In this document: positions 8,503 through 16,127 of the stretch, piece by piece
Layout: the number at the start of each line of letters is the position of its first letter
How positions within the stretch are numbered: position 1 is the stretch's first letter
Assembly (NCBI RefSeq): GCF_900169275.1
Contig: NZ_FXZC01000003.1
Location: forward strand, 248,001-312,000
Direction: 5' to 3'
DNA: 64,000 bases
Source of the DNA: Brevibacterium casei CIP 102111
GTDB lineage: Bacteria; Actinomycetota; Actinomycetes; Actinomycetales; Brevibacteriaceae
Made by a program: the position numbers and the translations under genes
Notes under the pieces: generated by a model
Told to the model about the DNA's origin: nothing
Databases searched by the model: none
What the model saw: the letters and a program-made list of their open reading frames with translations, nothing else

Positions 8503-9306
8503 TCAGCGGGCGCGGGCGACGATGAGTTCGGCGTGCTTGAGCAGCGGGGCGTCGATCATCTTCCCCTCATAGGCGAACGCCCCCTTCTCCGTTCGTGCCA
8601 GGTCGAGGACCGCGCGCGCCCACTCGAACTGTTCTTCGCTGGGGCGGAAGGCCTCGCGGACGACCGGGACGTGGTTGGGGTGGATGGAGACCTTTCCGCT
8701 GAACCCCGATTCGCAGGCGTCCTCGGCTTCCTCGCGGAGACCGTCGAGGTCGGGGATGTCGGCCCAGATCGAGTCGAGGGCGTGTTTGCCGTGGGCGCGC
8801 GCGGCGAGCAGCGTCGAGCTGCGGACGTGGGAGACGACGTCGCGCCACGTGCCGTCGGCGCGACGCGAGGATCCCCCGCCGAGATCGGCGATGAGGTCCT
8901 CGGAGCCCCACATGAGGCCGTGGACGTTGGGGGCGGCGGCGATCTCGGCCGCGTTGATCGCCCCCAATGCCGTCTCGATGAGGGCGATGACCTCGAGGCC
9001 TCCGAAGACGGTGAGGTCCGAGGCGGATTCCGCCTTCGGCAGCATCACGGTCGTGTAGTCGGTGCGCTCGAGCATCCGCAGATCCTCGCCGAGGTGGTCG
9101 GAGTCGCGGGGATTGACGCGCACGACGGTGCGGGACGGGTCGAGCGGGTAGTCGACGATCGCTTCGCGGGCCTCGGCCTTGTCGGCGTCGTTGACGGCGT
9201 CCTCGAGGTCGAGGATGACGATGTCGGAGCGTTCGGCGGCCTTCTGGAACCGATCGGGCCGGTCTCCGGGGACGAAGAGCCAGGCGGGGGCGAAATCGAG
9301 TGCCAT
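8503..9306 (-). CDS. HpcH/HpaI aldolase / citrate-lyase-beta-like CoA-ester lyase, 267 aa
   Basis: TIM-barrel C-C lyase acting on beta-hydroxyacyl-CoA esters (malyl-, citramalyl- or HMG-like). Start ATG 9306 gives LDFAPAWLFVPGDRPDRFQKA, the CitE start pattern. DIVILDLEDAV carries the acidic metal/active-site residues, TVVRVNPRDSDH the conserved Arg-Asn, VIALIETALGAINAAEIA the catalytic Glu strand, and LMWGSEDLIADLGG the phosphate-binding loop. GKVSIHPNHVPVV closes the barrel. The open frame extends far upstream, but that part is a shadow of the MaoC and MFS genes. The MaoC hydratase lies immediately upstream (12-bp gap), so the pair probably acts in one CoA-linked carboxylic-acid breakdown path. 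Confidence 0.9.
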   Translation of the reverse strand: MALDFAPAWLFVPGDRPDRFQKAAERSDIVILDLEDAVNDADKAEAREAIVDYPLDPSRTVVRVNPRDSDHLGEDLRMLERTDYTTVMLPKAESASDLTVFGGLEVIALIETALGAINAAEIAAAPNVHGLMWGSEDLIADLGGGSSRRADGTWRDVVSHVRSSTLLAARAHGKHALDSIWADIPDLDGLREEAEDACESGFSGKVSIHPNHVPVVREAFRPSEEQFEWARAVLDLARTEKGAFAYEGKMIDAPLLKHAELIVARAR

Positions 9307-9317
9307 GGGTGGTCTCC

Positions 9318-9902
9318 TCACTCTCCGGTCGAGGTCTGCGGGGACTGCGCTGACGGGGCTGGCGAATCCGAGTTCTGCGACTGCGCCGCCGCATCCGCGG
9401 AAGGTGCCGCAGAACCGGAGGGCTTGGCATGCGAGGAGTCGAACATCATCGTCTGGCGCACGGCCTTGGCCACCAGCTGCCCGTTCTGGTTGTATCCGCG
9501 GTGCTCGAGGGTGACGATGCCCTGCCCGGGGCGGGACTTCGAGGCGCGCTTGTCGAGGATCGTCGTCTCCGCGTAGAGGGTGTCGCCGTGGAAGAGCGGG
9601 GCGGGGAAGCTCACCTCGGAGAAGCCGAGGTTGCCGACGATCGTGCCCTGCGTGAGCTGGGAGACGGAGAGCCCGATGAGGGTCGCCAGCGTGAACATCG
9701 AGTTGACGAGGCGCTGGCCGAAGGGTTCGGTCTCGGCGAAGGCGGCGTCGAGGTGGAGGGCCTGCGTGTTCATCGTCACCGCGGTGAACCACGTGTTGTC
9801 CGCCTCGGTGATGGTCCGGCCCGGCGCATGCCTGTACACGGTGCCGACCTCCATCTCGTCGAGCCACAGTCCGCGCTGCTCGACGACCTTGCTCTCGCTC
9901 AT
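9318..9902 (-). CDS. MaoC-family (R)-specific enoyl-CoA hydratase/dehydratase
   Basis: Hot-dog-fold hydratase. GRTITEADNTWFTAVTMNTQALHLD is the MaoC signature, with the catalytic Asp and the His of the HLD motif. GQRLVNSMFTLATLIGLSV follows, and FPAPLFHGDTLYAETTILDKR is the conserved C-terminal beta segment. The last 30 residues (SGSAAPSADAAAQSQNSDSP) are a low-complexity tail. ATG 9902 is preferred over an in-frame start 51 bases upstream, because AAGGAG lies at the right distance. It sits upstream of the CitE-like lyase, and the pair resembles mesaconyl/methylmalyl-CoA type modules. The exact substrate is unresolved. Confidence 0.88.
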   Translation of the reverse strand: MSESKVVEQRGLWLDEMEVGTVYRHAPGRTITEADNTWFTAVTMNTQALHLDAAFAETEPFGQRLVNSMFTLATLIGLSVSQLTQGTIVGNLGFSEVSFPAPLFHGDTLYAETTILDKRASKSRPGQGIVTLEHRGYNQNGQLVAKAVRQTMMFDSSHAKPSGSAAPSADAAAQSQNSDSPAPSAQSPQTSTGE

Positions 9903-9986
9903 TCTCCGCTCCTTCGTCGTGATGCTCTTCACCATACCGTCCGCCCGTGACACACCCGACGGGTGGGAGGTCCGCGTGAGGTCGGC

Positions 9987-11174
9987 TCAGTGCGAGCGCG
10001 GGCGGATGAGCGCGCCGAGAGCTGCGCATGCGGCGGCGACGGAGAACGCCGGGATCGGTCCGGCCTCGGCGAGGAGAGCTCCCACCAGCGGGGAGCCGAT
10101 GGCCTGGCCGAGAGCGAGGACGAGGAACCCGAGTCCGACCCCGGCCGCGGGTGCGTCGGCGCAGATCTCCGTCCCCCAGATGAGCAGCAGACCGGTGAGG
10201 ACGATGTAGACGGCACCGAAGACCGCTGCCGACGTCCATGCTGTGGCGAGGCTGCCGGGGACGAGGGCGAAGGCGATGGTGACGGCGGCGAGGACGAGCA
10301 TCGACAGCGTCCACGCCGGGCGCAGGCCCAGCCGCCGCACAGCATCGCCGGTGATCGCCCCGACGAGTCCGCACACCCCGAGCAGGATCCAGGCGATCGC
10401 CGAGGCGGTCGGACCGATCCCCTCGGCCCCGCCGAGGAGGTCGCGGCCAAAGGTCCACACCGCTGAGCTCGCGATTCCCATGAGTGCGGCGGCGGCGATG
10501 AGTCGGACCCCGCCCGCTCGCAGCAGCGGTCCGGGCATGCGCGGTCGTCGCCTCGCGGCGCCTGGGCCGGCGACCGTGGGCTCGTCGCCGCGGCGCGGAA
10601 CCGCGCGAGCGACCCAGACGGTGACGACCGCGGCGATGACGGCGAAGGCCCACCACGCCAGCCGCCACTGTCCGACGGTGAGCAGGGCGACCGGTCCCGC
10701 GAGGGCGACACCGGCGCCGGTGCCTGCGTTGATGACCGTCTGCGTCCGATCTCGGACGCCGCTGCGCACGAAGAGGGCGACGGCATGGGCGAGCGGCGGC
10801 GAGGCGATGCCGGTGCTCGATCCGGCGAGGAGGACGCCTGCCGCGAGCGCGAGGGCGTTCGGGGCCACGGCGACGACCGCGGTGCCGACCGCGGCGACGG
10901 CTCCTGCGCTGACGGCGACGACGCGAGCACCGAGGCGGGGTGTGAGGATCGTCGAGACGACGATCGCGACGCAGTAGGCGATGTAGGAGCCGGAGGCGAT
11001 GGCGCCGGCGGTCTGTGCGTCGAGTCCGAACTCGGCGCGGAAGGCGGGGAGGAACATGCCGTAGGCGAATCGAGCGAGGCCGTAGCAGACGGCGATGAGG
11101 CAGAGCCCCGCCGCGGTCAGGCGCAGGGTAGCCCAGCGCCCCAGAGTCTGTCCGCCGGTGCTCGTCGTGGTCAT
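9987..11174 (-). CDS. MFS exporter divergent from a TetR regulator, 395 aa
   Basis: Twelve-TM major facilitator. TM1 is LTAAGLCLIAVCYGLARFAYGMFLPAF, with the YGLARFAYG stretch seen in YbfB/CynX-like carriers. TM4-5 carries AGVLLAGSSTGIASPPLAHAV, and the second half starts at RLIAAAALMGIASSAVWTFGR. It is transcribed away from the TetR gene at 11362 across a 187-bp gap with two matching operators, the classic arrangement of a repressed exporter. The inducer and substrate are unknown. Confidence 0.86.
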   Translation of the reverse strand: MTTTSTGGQTLGRWATLRLTAAGLCLIAVCYGLARFAYGMFLPAFRAEFGLDAQTAGAIASGSYIAYCVAIVVSTILTPRLGARVVAVSAGAVAAVGTAVVAVAPNALALAAGVLLAGSSTGIASPPLAHAVALFVRSGVRDRTQTVINAGTGAGVALAGPVALLTVGQWRLAWWAFAVIAAVVTVWVARAVPRRGDEPTVAGPGAARRRPRMPGPLLRAGGVRLIAAAALMGIASSAVWTFGRDLLGGAEGIGPTASAIAWILLGVCGLVGAITGDAVRRLGLRPAWTLSMLVLAAVTIAFALVPGSLATAWTSAAVFGAVYIVLTGLLLIWGTEICADAPAAGVGLGFLVLALGQAIGSPLVGALLAEAGPIPAFSVAAACAALGALIRPRSH

Positions 11175-11236
11175 CGTCGGTCCTCTCCGGAGGGCTTCGT
11201 CGGAGCGAGTCTCAGAGCGCGTCGCCGCCCTCGAAC

Positions 11237-11282
11237 TTCACAGGTCTGTGAACCATCCTGCAGGCAGGTACACTGATCTGTA
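11237..11282. promoter_or_regulatory. Twin operators in the MFS/TetR intergenic region
   Basis: TTCACAGGTCTGTGAA at 11237-11252 is a perfect 7-bp inverted repeat with a 2-bp centre. A related site, TACACTGATCTGTAAA, begins at 11269. The two share most positions and their starts are exactly 32 bp apart, about three helical turns. The second overlaps TACACT, a possible -10 for the rightward gene. They are likely binding sites for the adjacent TetR protein. Confidence 0.7.
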
Positions 11283-11361
11283 AAGTCCGAATCGACATCG
11301 ACGCCGGTGAAGACCGGACGCCGAACGGCGGTCGACACGGAACCCGAGGGAGGGAGCAGCG

Positions 11362-11946
11362 ATGAGGCCAGACCCGCACGACGACCTCACTCCCCCGCAA
11401 CTGACGCCTGGCGCGCGACGGATCCTCGACACCGCCGCCGCGCTCTTCTACTCCCGCGGCATCCACGCCGTCGGCGTCGACACCATCGCCGAGGAGTCGG
11501 GGCTGACCAAGCGGACCCTCTACGACCGCTTCGGGTCGAAGGACGCCCTCATCGCCGCCTACCTCCAGGTCAGACATGAGGCCTGGTGGGCTCGCCTGGA
11601 GAAACGCCTGGCCGCGCTCTCGGCGGAGTCGACACCGGGCAGCCGCGCGCTCGCGGTGTTCGACTCCTACACCCTCGACTCCGAGACGACCGCGCGCGGC
11701 TGCGCCTTCGTCAACGCCGCCGCCGAGCTTCCGTCCGATCATCCTGCGCGCGGCGTCATCCGCGCCCACAAGCGTGCGGTCGAAGGACTGCTCGCGGACA
11801 TCCTCGGCGACAGCCCCGATCCGCGGTCGCTCGCCGAGCACATCTTCCTCCTCCTCGAAGGCGGCATCGTCCACCGCGGCATCGACGGCGACGATCATCG
11901 TCTCACCCATGCCCGGCGGATCGTCGAGGACCTCGTCGCGGCGTAG
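11362..11946 (+). CDS. TetR/AcrR-family transcriptional repressor, 194 aa
   Basis: The N-terminal helix-turn-helix is residues 17-63: RRILDTAAALFYSRGIHAVG, VDTIAEESGLTKRTLYDRFGSKDALIAAYL. The ligand-binding C-terminal half includes ARGCAFVNAAAELPSDHPARG, a pattern of one TetR subfamily. ATG 11362 follows GGGAG. The divergent MFS gene and the twin operators between them suggest it represses both itself and the exporter. The inducer is unknown. Confidence 0.88.
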   Translation: MRPDPHDDLTPPQLTPGARRILDTAAALFYSRGIHAVGVDTIAEESGLTKRTLYDRFGSKDALIAAYLQVRHEAWWARLEKRLAALSAESTPGSRALAVFDSYTLDSETTARGCAFVNAAAELPSDHPARGVIRAHKRAVEGLLADILGDSPDPRSLAEHIFLLLEGGIVHRGIDGDDHRLTHARRIVEDLVAA

Positions 11947-11985
11947 TCGGCGCCCTGTCCGCTCTGTGACGATCTCCACGACAGA

Positions 11986-11999
11986 ACCGTCCGGACGGT
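11986..11999. promoter_or_regulatory. 14-bp perfect palindrome at the permease-operon promoter
   Basis: ACCGTCCGGACGGT is self-complementary and is directly followed by TATAGA (11999-12004), a plausible -10. It lies 74 bp before the first gene of the small-protein/NCS1 permease operon. It could be an operator overlapping the promoter spacer. The regulator is unknown. Confidence 0.45.
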
Positions 12000-12072
12000 A
12001 TAGAGTCGCACCTGCGCATGGCTCTCAGACGCCGCGCAATGCAGGACGAACGGTCAAAGGAGACCACAGCCG

Positions 12073-12240
12073 ATGATGGACAGGGACTTCCGCACAGAAC
12101 TCGACCGCCGCTTCGACCTCTACGAGGACCCCGAGAGCGACGAGGGCATCCTCGATCCCCTGCCGTGGCGCGACCTCGGCGTCTCCGTCGCCGTCCTCGC
12201 CGTCCTCTCCGCAGCCCTCCTCGCGTGGTGCCTGCTGTGA
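12073..12240 (+). CDS. Small single-TM protein coupled to the NCS1 permease, 55 aa
   Basis: Reading from ATG 12073 gives a 55-residue protein. An acidic soluble N-terminus (MDRDFRTELDRRFDLYEDPE, then SDEGILDPLPWRDL) is followed by one hydrophobic helix (GVSVAVLAVLSAALLAWCLL) running to the C-terminus. AAAGGAG lies about 10 bases upstream. Its stop overlaps the permease GTG start as GTGA, the hallmark of translational coupling. It is too short for routine gene calling, but the coupling and the clean amphipathic-plus-TM layout support it. It may be an accessory or assembly subunit of the permease. No family is recognised. Confidence 0.7.
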   Translation: MMDRDFRTELDRRFDLYEDPESDEGILDPLPWRDLGVSVAVLAVLSAALLAWCLL

Positions 12241-13679
12241 GCCGGGCGCAGCGCCGCTTCCAGCGCACCGACCTCGCCGATGCCGGATCGACGAGCGACC
12301 TGCCGCTGCTGCGCAGGGACCGGATCTGGAGCTTCTGGGACTTCTCGGCGGCGAACATCGGTCTGGCGATCGCGACCTGGGCCTTCCTCCAGGGCGGGGC
12401 CGTCGCCTACTACGTCGGAGCGAAGGAGGCCGTGGCGAGTATCGTCATCGGCTACGGGATCTCGATCGTCCTCGTCGCCCTCGCCCCGTGCATCCCCGCC
12501 GTCCGCTACGGGATCGAGCAGTTCGTCTCCCTGCGCTCGGCCTTCGGCACCGGCGGTGCCCGGGCGATCATGCTCGCCCTCTCCGCCCTGCTCGCCGCCG
12601 CGTGGGCCGCGGTGCTCGCGATCATGTGCGGTCACGCGTTCGCGAACGTGCGGAATGCGCTCTTCGGCACCGACTTCGCCACCGACAGCCTCACCGTCAA
12701 GCTCATGGGCCTCACCGCGGTCGTCGTCTCATGGATCATCCTCATGCGCGGTCCCACCTCGATCGAGACGGTCAACAAGATCGTCGCGCCGGGCCTCGTC
12801 GTCGTCACCCTCGTCATGCTCGCCCTCATCTTCACCCAGGTCGGATGGTCCGAGCTCGTCGACCTGCCGCCGCTGGCCTCTGACACCGACAAGCACATGG
12901 CGTTCATGCTCGCGATCGAGCTCAACATCGCCGGGGGCCTCGCATGGTGGCCGAACGTCGGCAACCTCGCCCGGCTGACGCGGAGTGCGCGGGCGGCGTA
13001 CTGGCCGAACATGATCGGCCTCTTCCTCGCCTCGGTCATCGCCGCCGTCGTCGGGGCGTTCTCTGCGCTTGCCCTCGGCTCGGACGACCCGACGCAGTGG
13101 ATGATCCCGCTCGGCGGCTTCGTCCTCGGCGGACTGGCGCTCGTCTTCGTCGGCTTCGCGAACATCACCTCGATCGTCGCCCAGGGGTATGCCGCACTCG
13201 TCGCCGTGCGCGGAGGCACCGGCAACATCGGCCGGAGGATGCCCTGGCCGGTACTCGGCGCGGTCATCCTCATCCCCGCCGTCGTCCTCGTCTTCTTCCC
13301 CGACGCCACCTACAACAACTACGGTCGGTTCGTCTCGTGGGGTGCGATCGTGCTCGGACCGCTGTGCGCAATCCAGCTCGTCGACTTCTTCGTCCTGCGC
13401 AGGCAGCGCCTCGACATCCGCTCGATGTACGACAACCGATCCGGCTCTCCGTACCACTACACCGGCGGGTTCAACCTCGTCGCCTTCGCCTCGATGGCCG
13501 CCGGTCCGCTCGTCTACGCGCTCCTCCTCAACCCGGTCGACTACGTCCCGTCCGAGCCGTTCCGCTGGCTCACGGCATCCCTGCCGTCGATGGCGGTCGC
13601 CGGCGGCCTCTACTGGGTGCTGTCGAGAACCGTCTCGATGCGCCTCGGACAGGGAGGATTCACCTCGTCATCCGACTGA
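12237..13679 (+). CDS. NCS1-family cytosine/purine/thiamine-precursor permease, 480 aa
   Basis: Sodium- or proton-coupled nucleobase-cation symporter with about twelve TMs. The start GTG 12237 gives SRAQRRFQRTDLADAGSTSD, then RIWSFWDFSAANIGLAIATWAFLQGG, the NCS1 TM1 region. VVVSWIILMRGPTSIETVNKIVAPGLV and LAIELNIAGGLAWWPNVGNLARLT (TM6 and the following loop, containing the conserved Trp-Trp-Pro) are diagnostic. LVDFFVLRRQRLDIRSMYD near the C-terminus is also typical. An upstream open extension shadows the small gene and is not used. Likely substrates are cytosine, allantoin, hydantoin or similar. No catabolic partner is visible. Confidence 0.9.
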   Translation: MSRAQRRFQRTDLADAGSTSDLPLLRRDRIWSFWDFSAANIGLAIATWAFLQGGAVAYYVGAKEAVASIVIGYGISIVLVALAPCIPAVRYGIEQFVSLRSAFGTGGARAIMLALSALLAAAWAAVLAIMCGHAFANVRNALFGTDFATDSLTVKLMGLTAVVVSWIILMRGPTSIETVNKIVAPGLVVVTLVMLALIFTQVGWSELVDLPPLASDTDKHMAFMLAIELNIAGGLAWWPNVGNLARLTRSARAAYWPNMIGLFLASVIAAVVGAFSALALGSDDPTQWMIPLGGFVLGGLALVFVGFANITSIVAQGYAALVAVRGGTGNIGRRMPWPVLGAVILIPAVVLVFFPDATYNNYGRFVSWGAIVLGPLCAIQLVDFFVLRRQRLDIRSMYDNRSGSPYHYTGGFNLVAFASMAAGPLVYALLLNPVDYVPSEPFRWLTASLPSMAVAGGLYWVLSRTVSMRLGQGGFTSSSD

Positions 13680-13744
13680 AGCGTCGAAAGCCGACTAGGC
13701 TAGGAGGCAGGCGCTTCGGCCCCCGGACTAGCACGAGGAGAGTC

Positions 13745-14566
13745 ATGGATCGCGAATCGATCGAATGCTGGCTGACCGACATGGACGGCGTCCTGGTCAG
13801 GGAGAACAGCGCCCTGCCCGGTGCCGCCGAGCTGCTCGCCCAATGGCGGCGGGCCGACATCCCGTTCCTCGTGCTCACGAACAATTCGATCTACACGGCC
13901 CGGGACCTCTCTGCGCGCCTGCGCTCGAACGGGCTCGAGGTCCCCGAGGCGAACATCTGGACCTCGGCGATGGCCACGGCCGATTTCCTCTCCCATCAGG
14001 TCGAGCACGGCACGGCCTACGTCGTCGGCGAGGCGGGACTGACGACGGCCATCCACGAAGCCGGGTTCATCATGACCGAGCACGACCCCGACTTCGTCGT
14101 CGTCGGCGAGACCCACAACTACTCCTTCGAGGCGATCACGAAGGCGATCCGGCTCATCGATGCGGGCTCGCGCTTCATCGTCACCAACCCCGACGCGACC
14201 GGCCCGAGCCCCGAGGGCGTGCTCCCGGCGACCGGCGCGATCGCGGCCCTCATCACGAAGGCGACGAACCGGGTGCCCTACGTCGTCGGCAAGCCCAATC
14301 CGATGATGTTCCGCTCGGCGCTCAACAAGATCGGAGCGCACTCGATCAGCACGGCGATGATCGGCGACCGCATGGACACCGACATCATCGCGGGCATGGA
14401 GGCCGGCATGCACACCGTCCTCGTCCTCTCGGGGATCTCCACCGCCGAGGATGTCCGGAAGTATCCGTTCCGCCCCGACGAGATCCTCGACGGCGTCTTC
14501 GACCTCCTTGACGTCCCGCTCGAGGAGCAGGGCAGCCTCGGCGCCGACGTCACCGGTTCCGCGTAG
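13745..14566 (+). CDS. HAD-IIA (NagD-like) phosphatase, 273 aa
   Basis: Haloacid-dehalogenase superfamily phosphatase. Motif 1 is DMDGVLV (nucleophile Asp12, acid/base Asp14), motif 2 LTNNS, motif 3 the Lys in VVGKPNP, and motif 4 GDRMDTDI. The C2a cap lies between motifs 2 and 3. At 273 aa the length matches NagD/AraL-type enzymes that hydrolyse sugar or nucleotide phosphates. It has its own ribosome site (GAGGAG) 65 bp after the permease stop, so it may be a separate unit or the end of the permease operon. Confidence 0.9.
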   Translation: MDRESIECWLTDMDGVLVRENSALPGAAELLAQWRRADIPFLVLTNNSIYTARDLSARLRSNGLEVPEANIWTSAMATADFLSHQVEHGTAYVVGEAGLTTAIHEAGFIMTEHDPDFVVVGETHNYSFEAITKAIRLIDAGSRFIVTNPDATGPSPEGVLPATGAIAALITKATNRVPYVVGKPNPMMFRSALNKIGAHSISTAMIGDRMDTDIIAGMEAGMHTVLVLSGISTAEDVRKYPFRPDEILDGVFDLLDVPLEEQGSLGADVTGSA

Positions 14567-14587
14567 GCGCCGGTCGTATCGCGGCGC

Positions 14588-14645
14588 CCCCGAGGCGGAT
14601 CCGGTCCGATATCCGGCCCGATTTCGCATCGGATCCTCCTCGGGG
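14588..14645. terminator. Large inverted repeat between convergent genes
   Basis: CCCCGAGGcGGATCCG pairs with CGGATCCtCCTCGGGG over 16 bp with one mismatch and a 26-base loop. It lies between the convergent HAD and HxlR genes, and a bidirectional terminator is the simplest reading, although no U-run follows. Confidence 0.65.
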
Positions 14646-14681
14646 AGGCGTCTCGGTCTCAGCGCACCCCGCTCTCCCCGG

Positions 14682-15170
14682 TCACCCGCCGAGGCGGGAC
14701 TCGAGACGCTGTCTCTGCGCCTCGGTGGCACCGGGGCCGGGGTGGGCCTCGATGCCGGGGACGGCGACCTCGGCACCGCAGCGATCGCATGCGGTCCGCG
14801 CCCCGCACTCTCCCCCGCAGCCGGAGTGCCGGTAGACGACGGGAGGGCCGTCGGGTGCAGCCCAGCGGTCGCCCCACGCGGTGAGCGCGATGACGACCTG
14901 CCCGAGTTCGGCGCCCTTCTCTGTCAGCCGGTACTCCCTCCCGCCTCCAGTGGCCGACTCGTCGATGGCCATGAGGCCGTTGGCGACGAAGTCGGCGAGG
15001 CGCTTGGTGAGGATGTTCGGCGCGATACCGAGGCTGCGTTCGAACTCGGAGAAGCGCGTCATCCCGGCGAACGCCGCATTGCGGATGATGAGCAGACTCC
15101 ACCTCTCTCCGACGACGTCGAGCGCTCGGGCCGCCGAGCAGTTCTCACGTGCGTACTTGCTTCCCAACAT
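14682..15170 (-). CDS. HxlR-family winged-helix regulator with Cys-rich tail, 162 aa
   Basis: The N-terminal 100 residues are a clear HxlR domain: CSAARALDVVGERWSLLIIR, MTRFSEFERSLGIAPNILTKRL and REYRLTEKGAELGQVVIAL. CSAAR carries the Cys that is redox-active in several members. The C-terminal part, HSGCGGECGARTACDRCGAEV, has four closely spaced Cys and looks like a zinc or redox-disulfide site. It is divergent from the DUF899 gene at 15261 across 90 bp, a common HxlR-target layout. It probably senses a redox or electrophile signal and controls that gene. Confidence 0.88.
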   Translation of the reverse strand: MLGSKYARENCSAARALDVVGERWSLLIIRNAAFAGMTRFSEFERSLGIAPNILTKRLADFVANGLMAIDESATGGGREYRLTEKGAELGQVVIALTAWGDRWAAPDGPPVVYRHSGCGGECGARTACDRCGAEVAVPGIEAHPGPGATEAQRQRLESRLGG

Positions 15171-15260
15171 GTTCAGAAATCCTACCGTTATCCACTTGCA
15201 TGATGAAAGTCACACGCCGTAGACTCATTCCCACCATGCTCACGCTGTGATCGGAGTCAC

Positions 15261-16022
15261 ATGTCCATTCCAGAGATCGTCGACGAAGCCACATGGTACG
15301 AAGCGCGCAGGCGCCTGCTTGAGAAGGAGAAGGACCTCACCGCGCAGATCGATCGCCTCAACGCCGAACGCCGACGCCTGCCGATGGTGCCGGTGACGAA
15401 GGACTACCGGTTCGAGAGCCCCGACGGCGATGTCGGGCTCCGCGACCTCTTCGGCGACCACCGACAGCTCATCGTCCAGCACTTCATGTTCGATCCCGCC
15501 TGGGACGCGGGCTGTTCGAGCTGCACCGCGATGGCGAGCTCCGCCGCACATCCGGCGCTGCTCGACCAGCTCGCCGGCCGCGGCACCGCGTTCGCCGCGG
15601 TCTCCCGCGCACCGCTGTCCAAGCTCATCGCCTACCGGGAAGCAAAGGGCTGGTCGTTCCCCTGGGTCTCCTCGGCGGGCAGCGACTTCAACCTCGACTT
15701 CCACGTCACCCTCGATCCCGACCTCGCCCCGAACTCATACAACTTCCGGGACGGGGACGAGCTCATCGCCGCTGACCAGGGGTGGCTGACGACGTATCGG
15801 GGCGAGCAGCCGGGGATCAGCACCTTCCTCAGGGACGGCGACGACGTCTTCCACACCTACTCCGTCTACGCCCGGGGCCTCGAGGTGATGATGCCCGCAT
15901 ACCGCATGCTCGATCTCACCGCGCTCGGCCGGCAGGAGAGCTGGGAGGAACCCGCCGGTCGGGCACCCGCCTTCTACCGCCACGATGCCGGAGTCCTCAA
16001 CCCGGAGGTCGTCGACGCCTGA
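15261..16022 (+). CDS. DUF899 thioredoxin-fold protein, 253 aa
   Basis: Member of the DUF899 family, distantly related to thioredoxin/AhpC folds; the biochemical role is unknown. Characteristic stretches are EARRRLLEKEKDLTAQIDRL, the LFGDHRQLIVQHFMFDPAWD segment, then GCSSCTAMA (a CxxC motif in the family position), AVSRAPLSKLIAYREAKGW and VFHTYSVYARGLEVMMPAYR. ATG 15261 follows CGGAG at five bases. The divergent HxlR regulator is its likely controller. The CxxC suggests thiol chemistry, but that is inference. Confidence 0.9.
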   Translation: MSIPEIVDEATWYEARRRLLEKEKDLTAQIDRLNAERRRLPMVPVTKDYRFESPDGDVGLRDLFGDHRQLIVQHFMFDPAWDAGCSSCTAMASSAAHPALLDQLAGRGTAFAAVSRAPLSKLIAYREAKGWSFPWVSSAGSDFNLDFHVTLDPDLAPNSYNFRDGDELIAADQGWLTTYRGEQPGISTFLRDGDDVFHTYSVYARGLEVMMPAYRMLDLTALGRQESWEEPAGRAPAFYRHDAGVLNPEVVDA

Positions 16023-16127
16023 GCGCACCGTGCCAGCCCGCGCTAGACTCGCAACTGCCCCTGCTCCGCCGGAGGCCGCAGCACCGCGTCGACGGCGACC
16101 GACACCGGATTTCCAAGGAGGCAGCCG

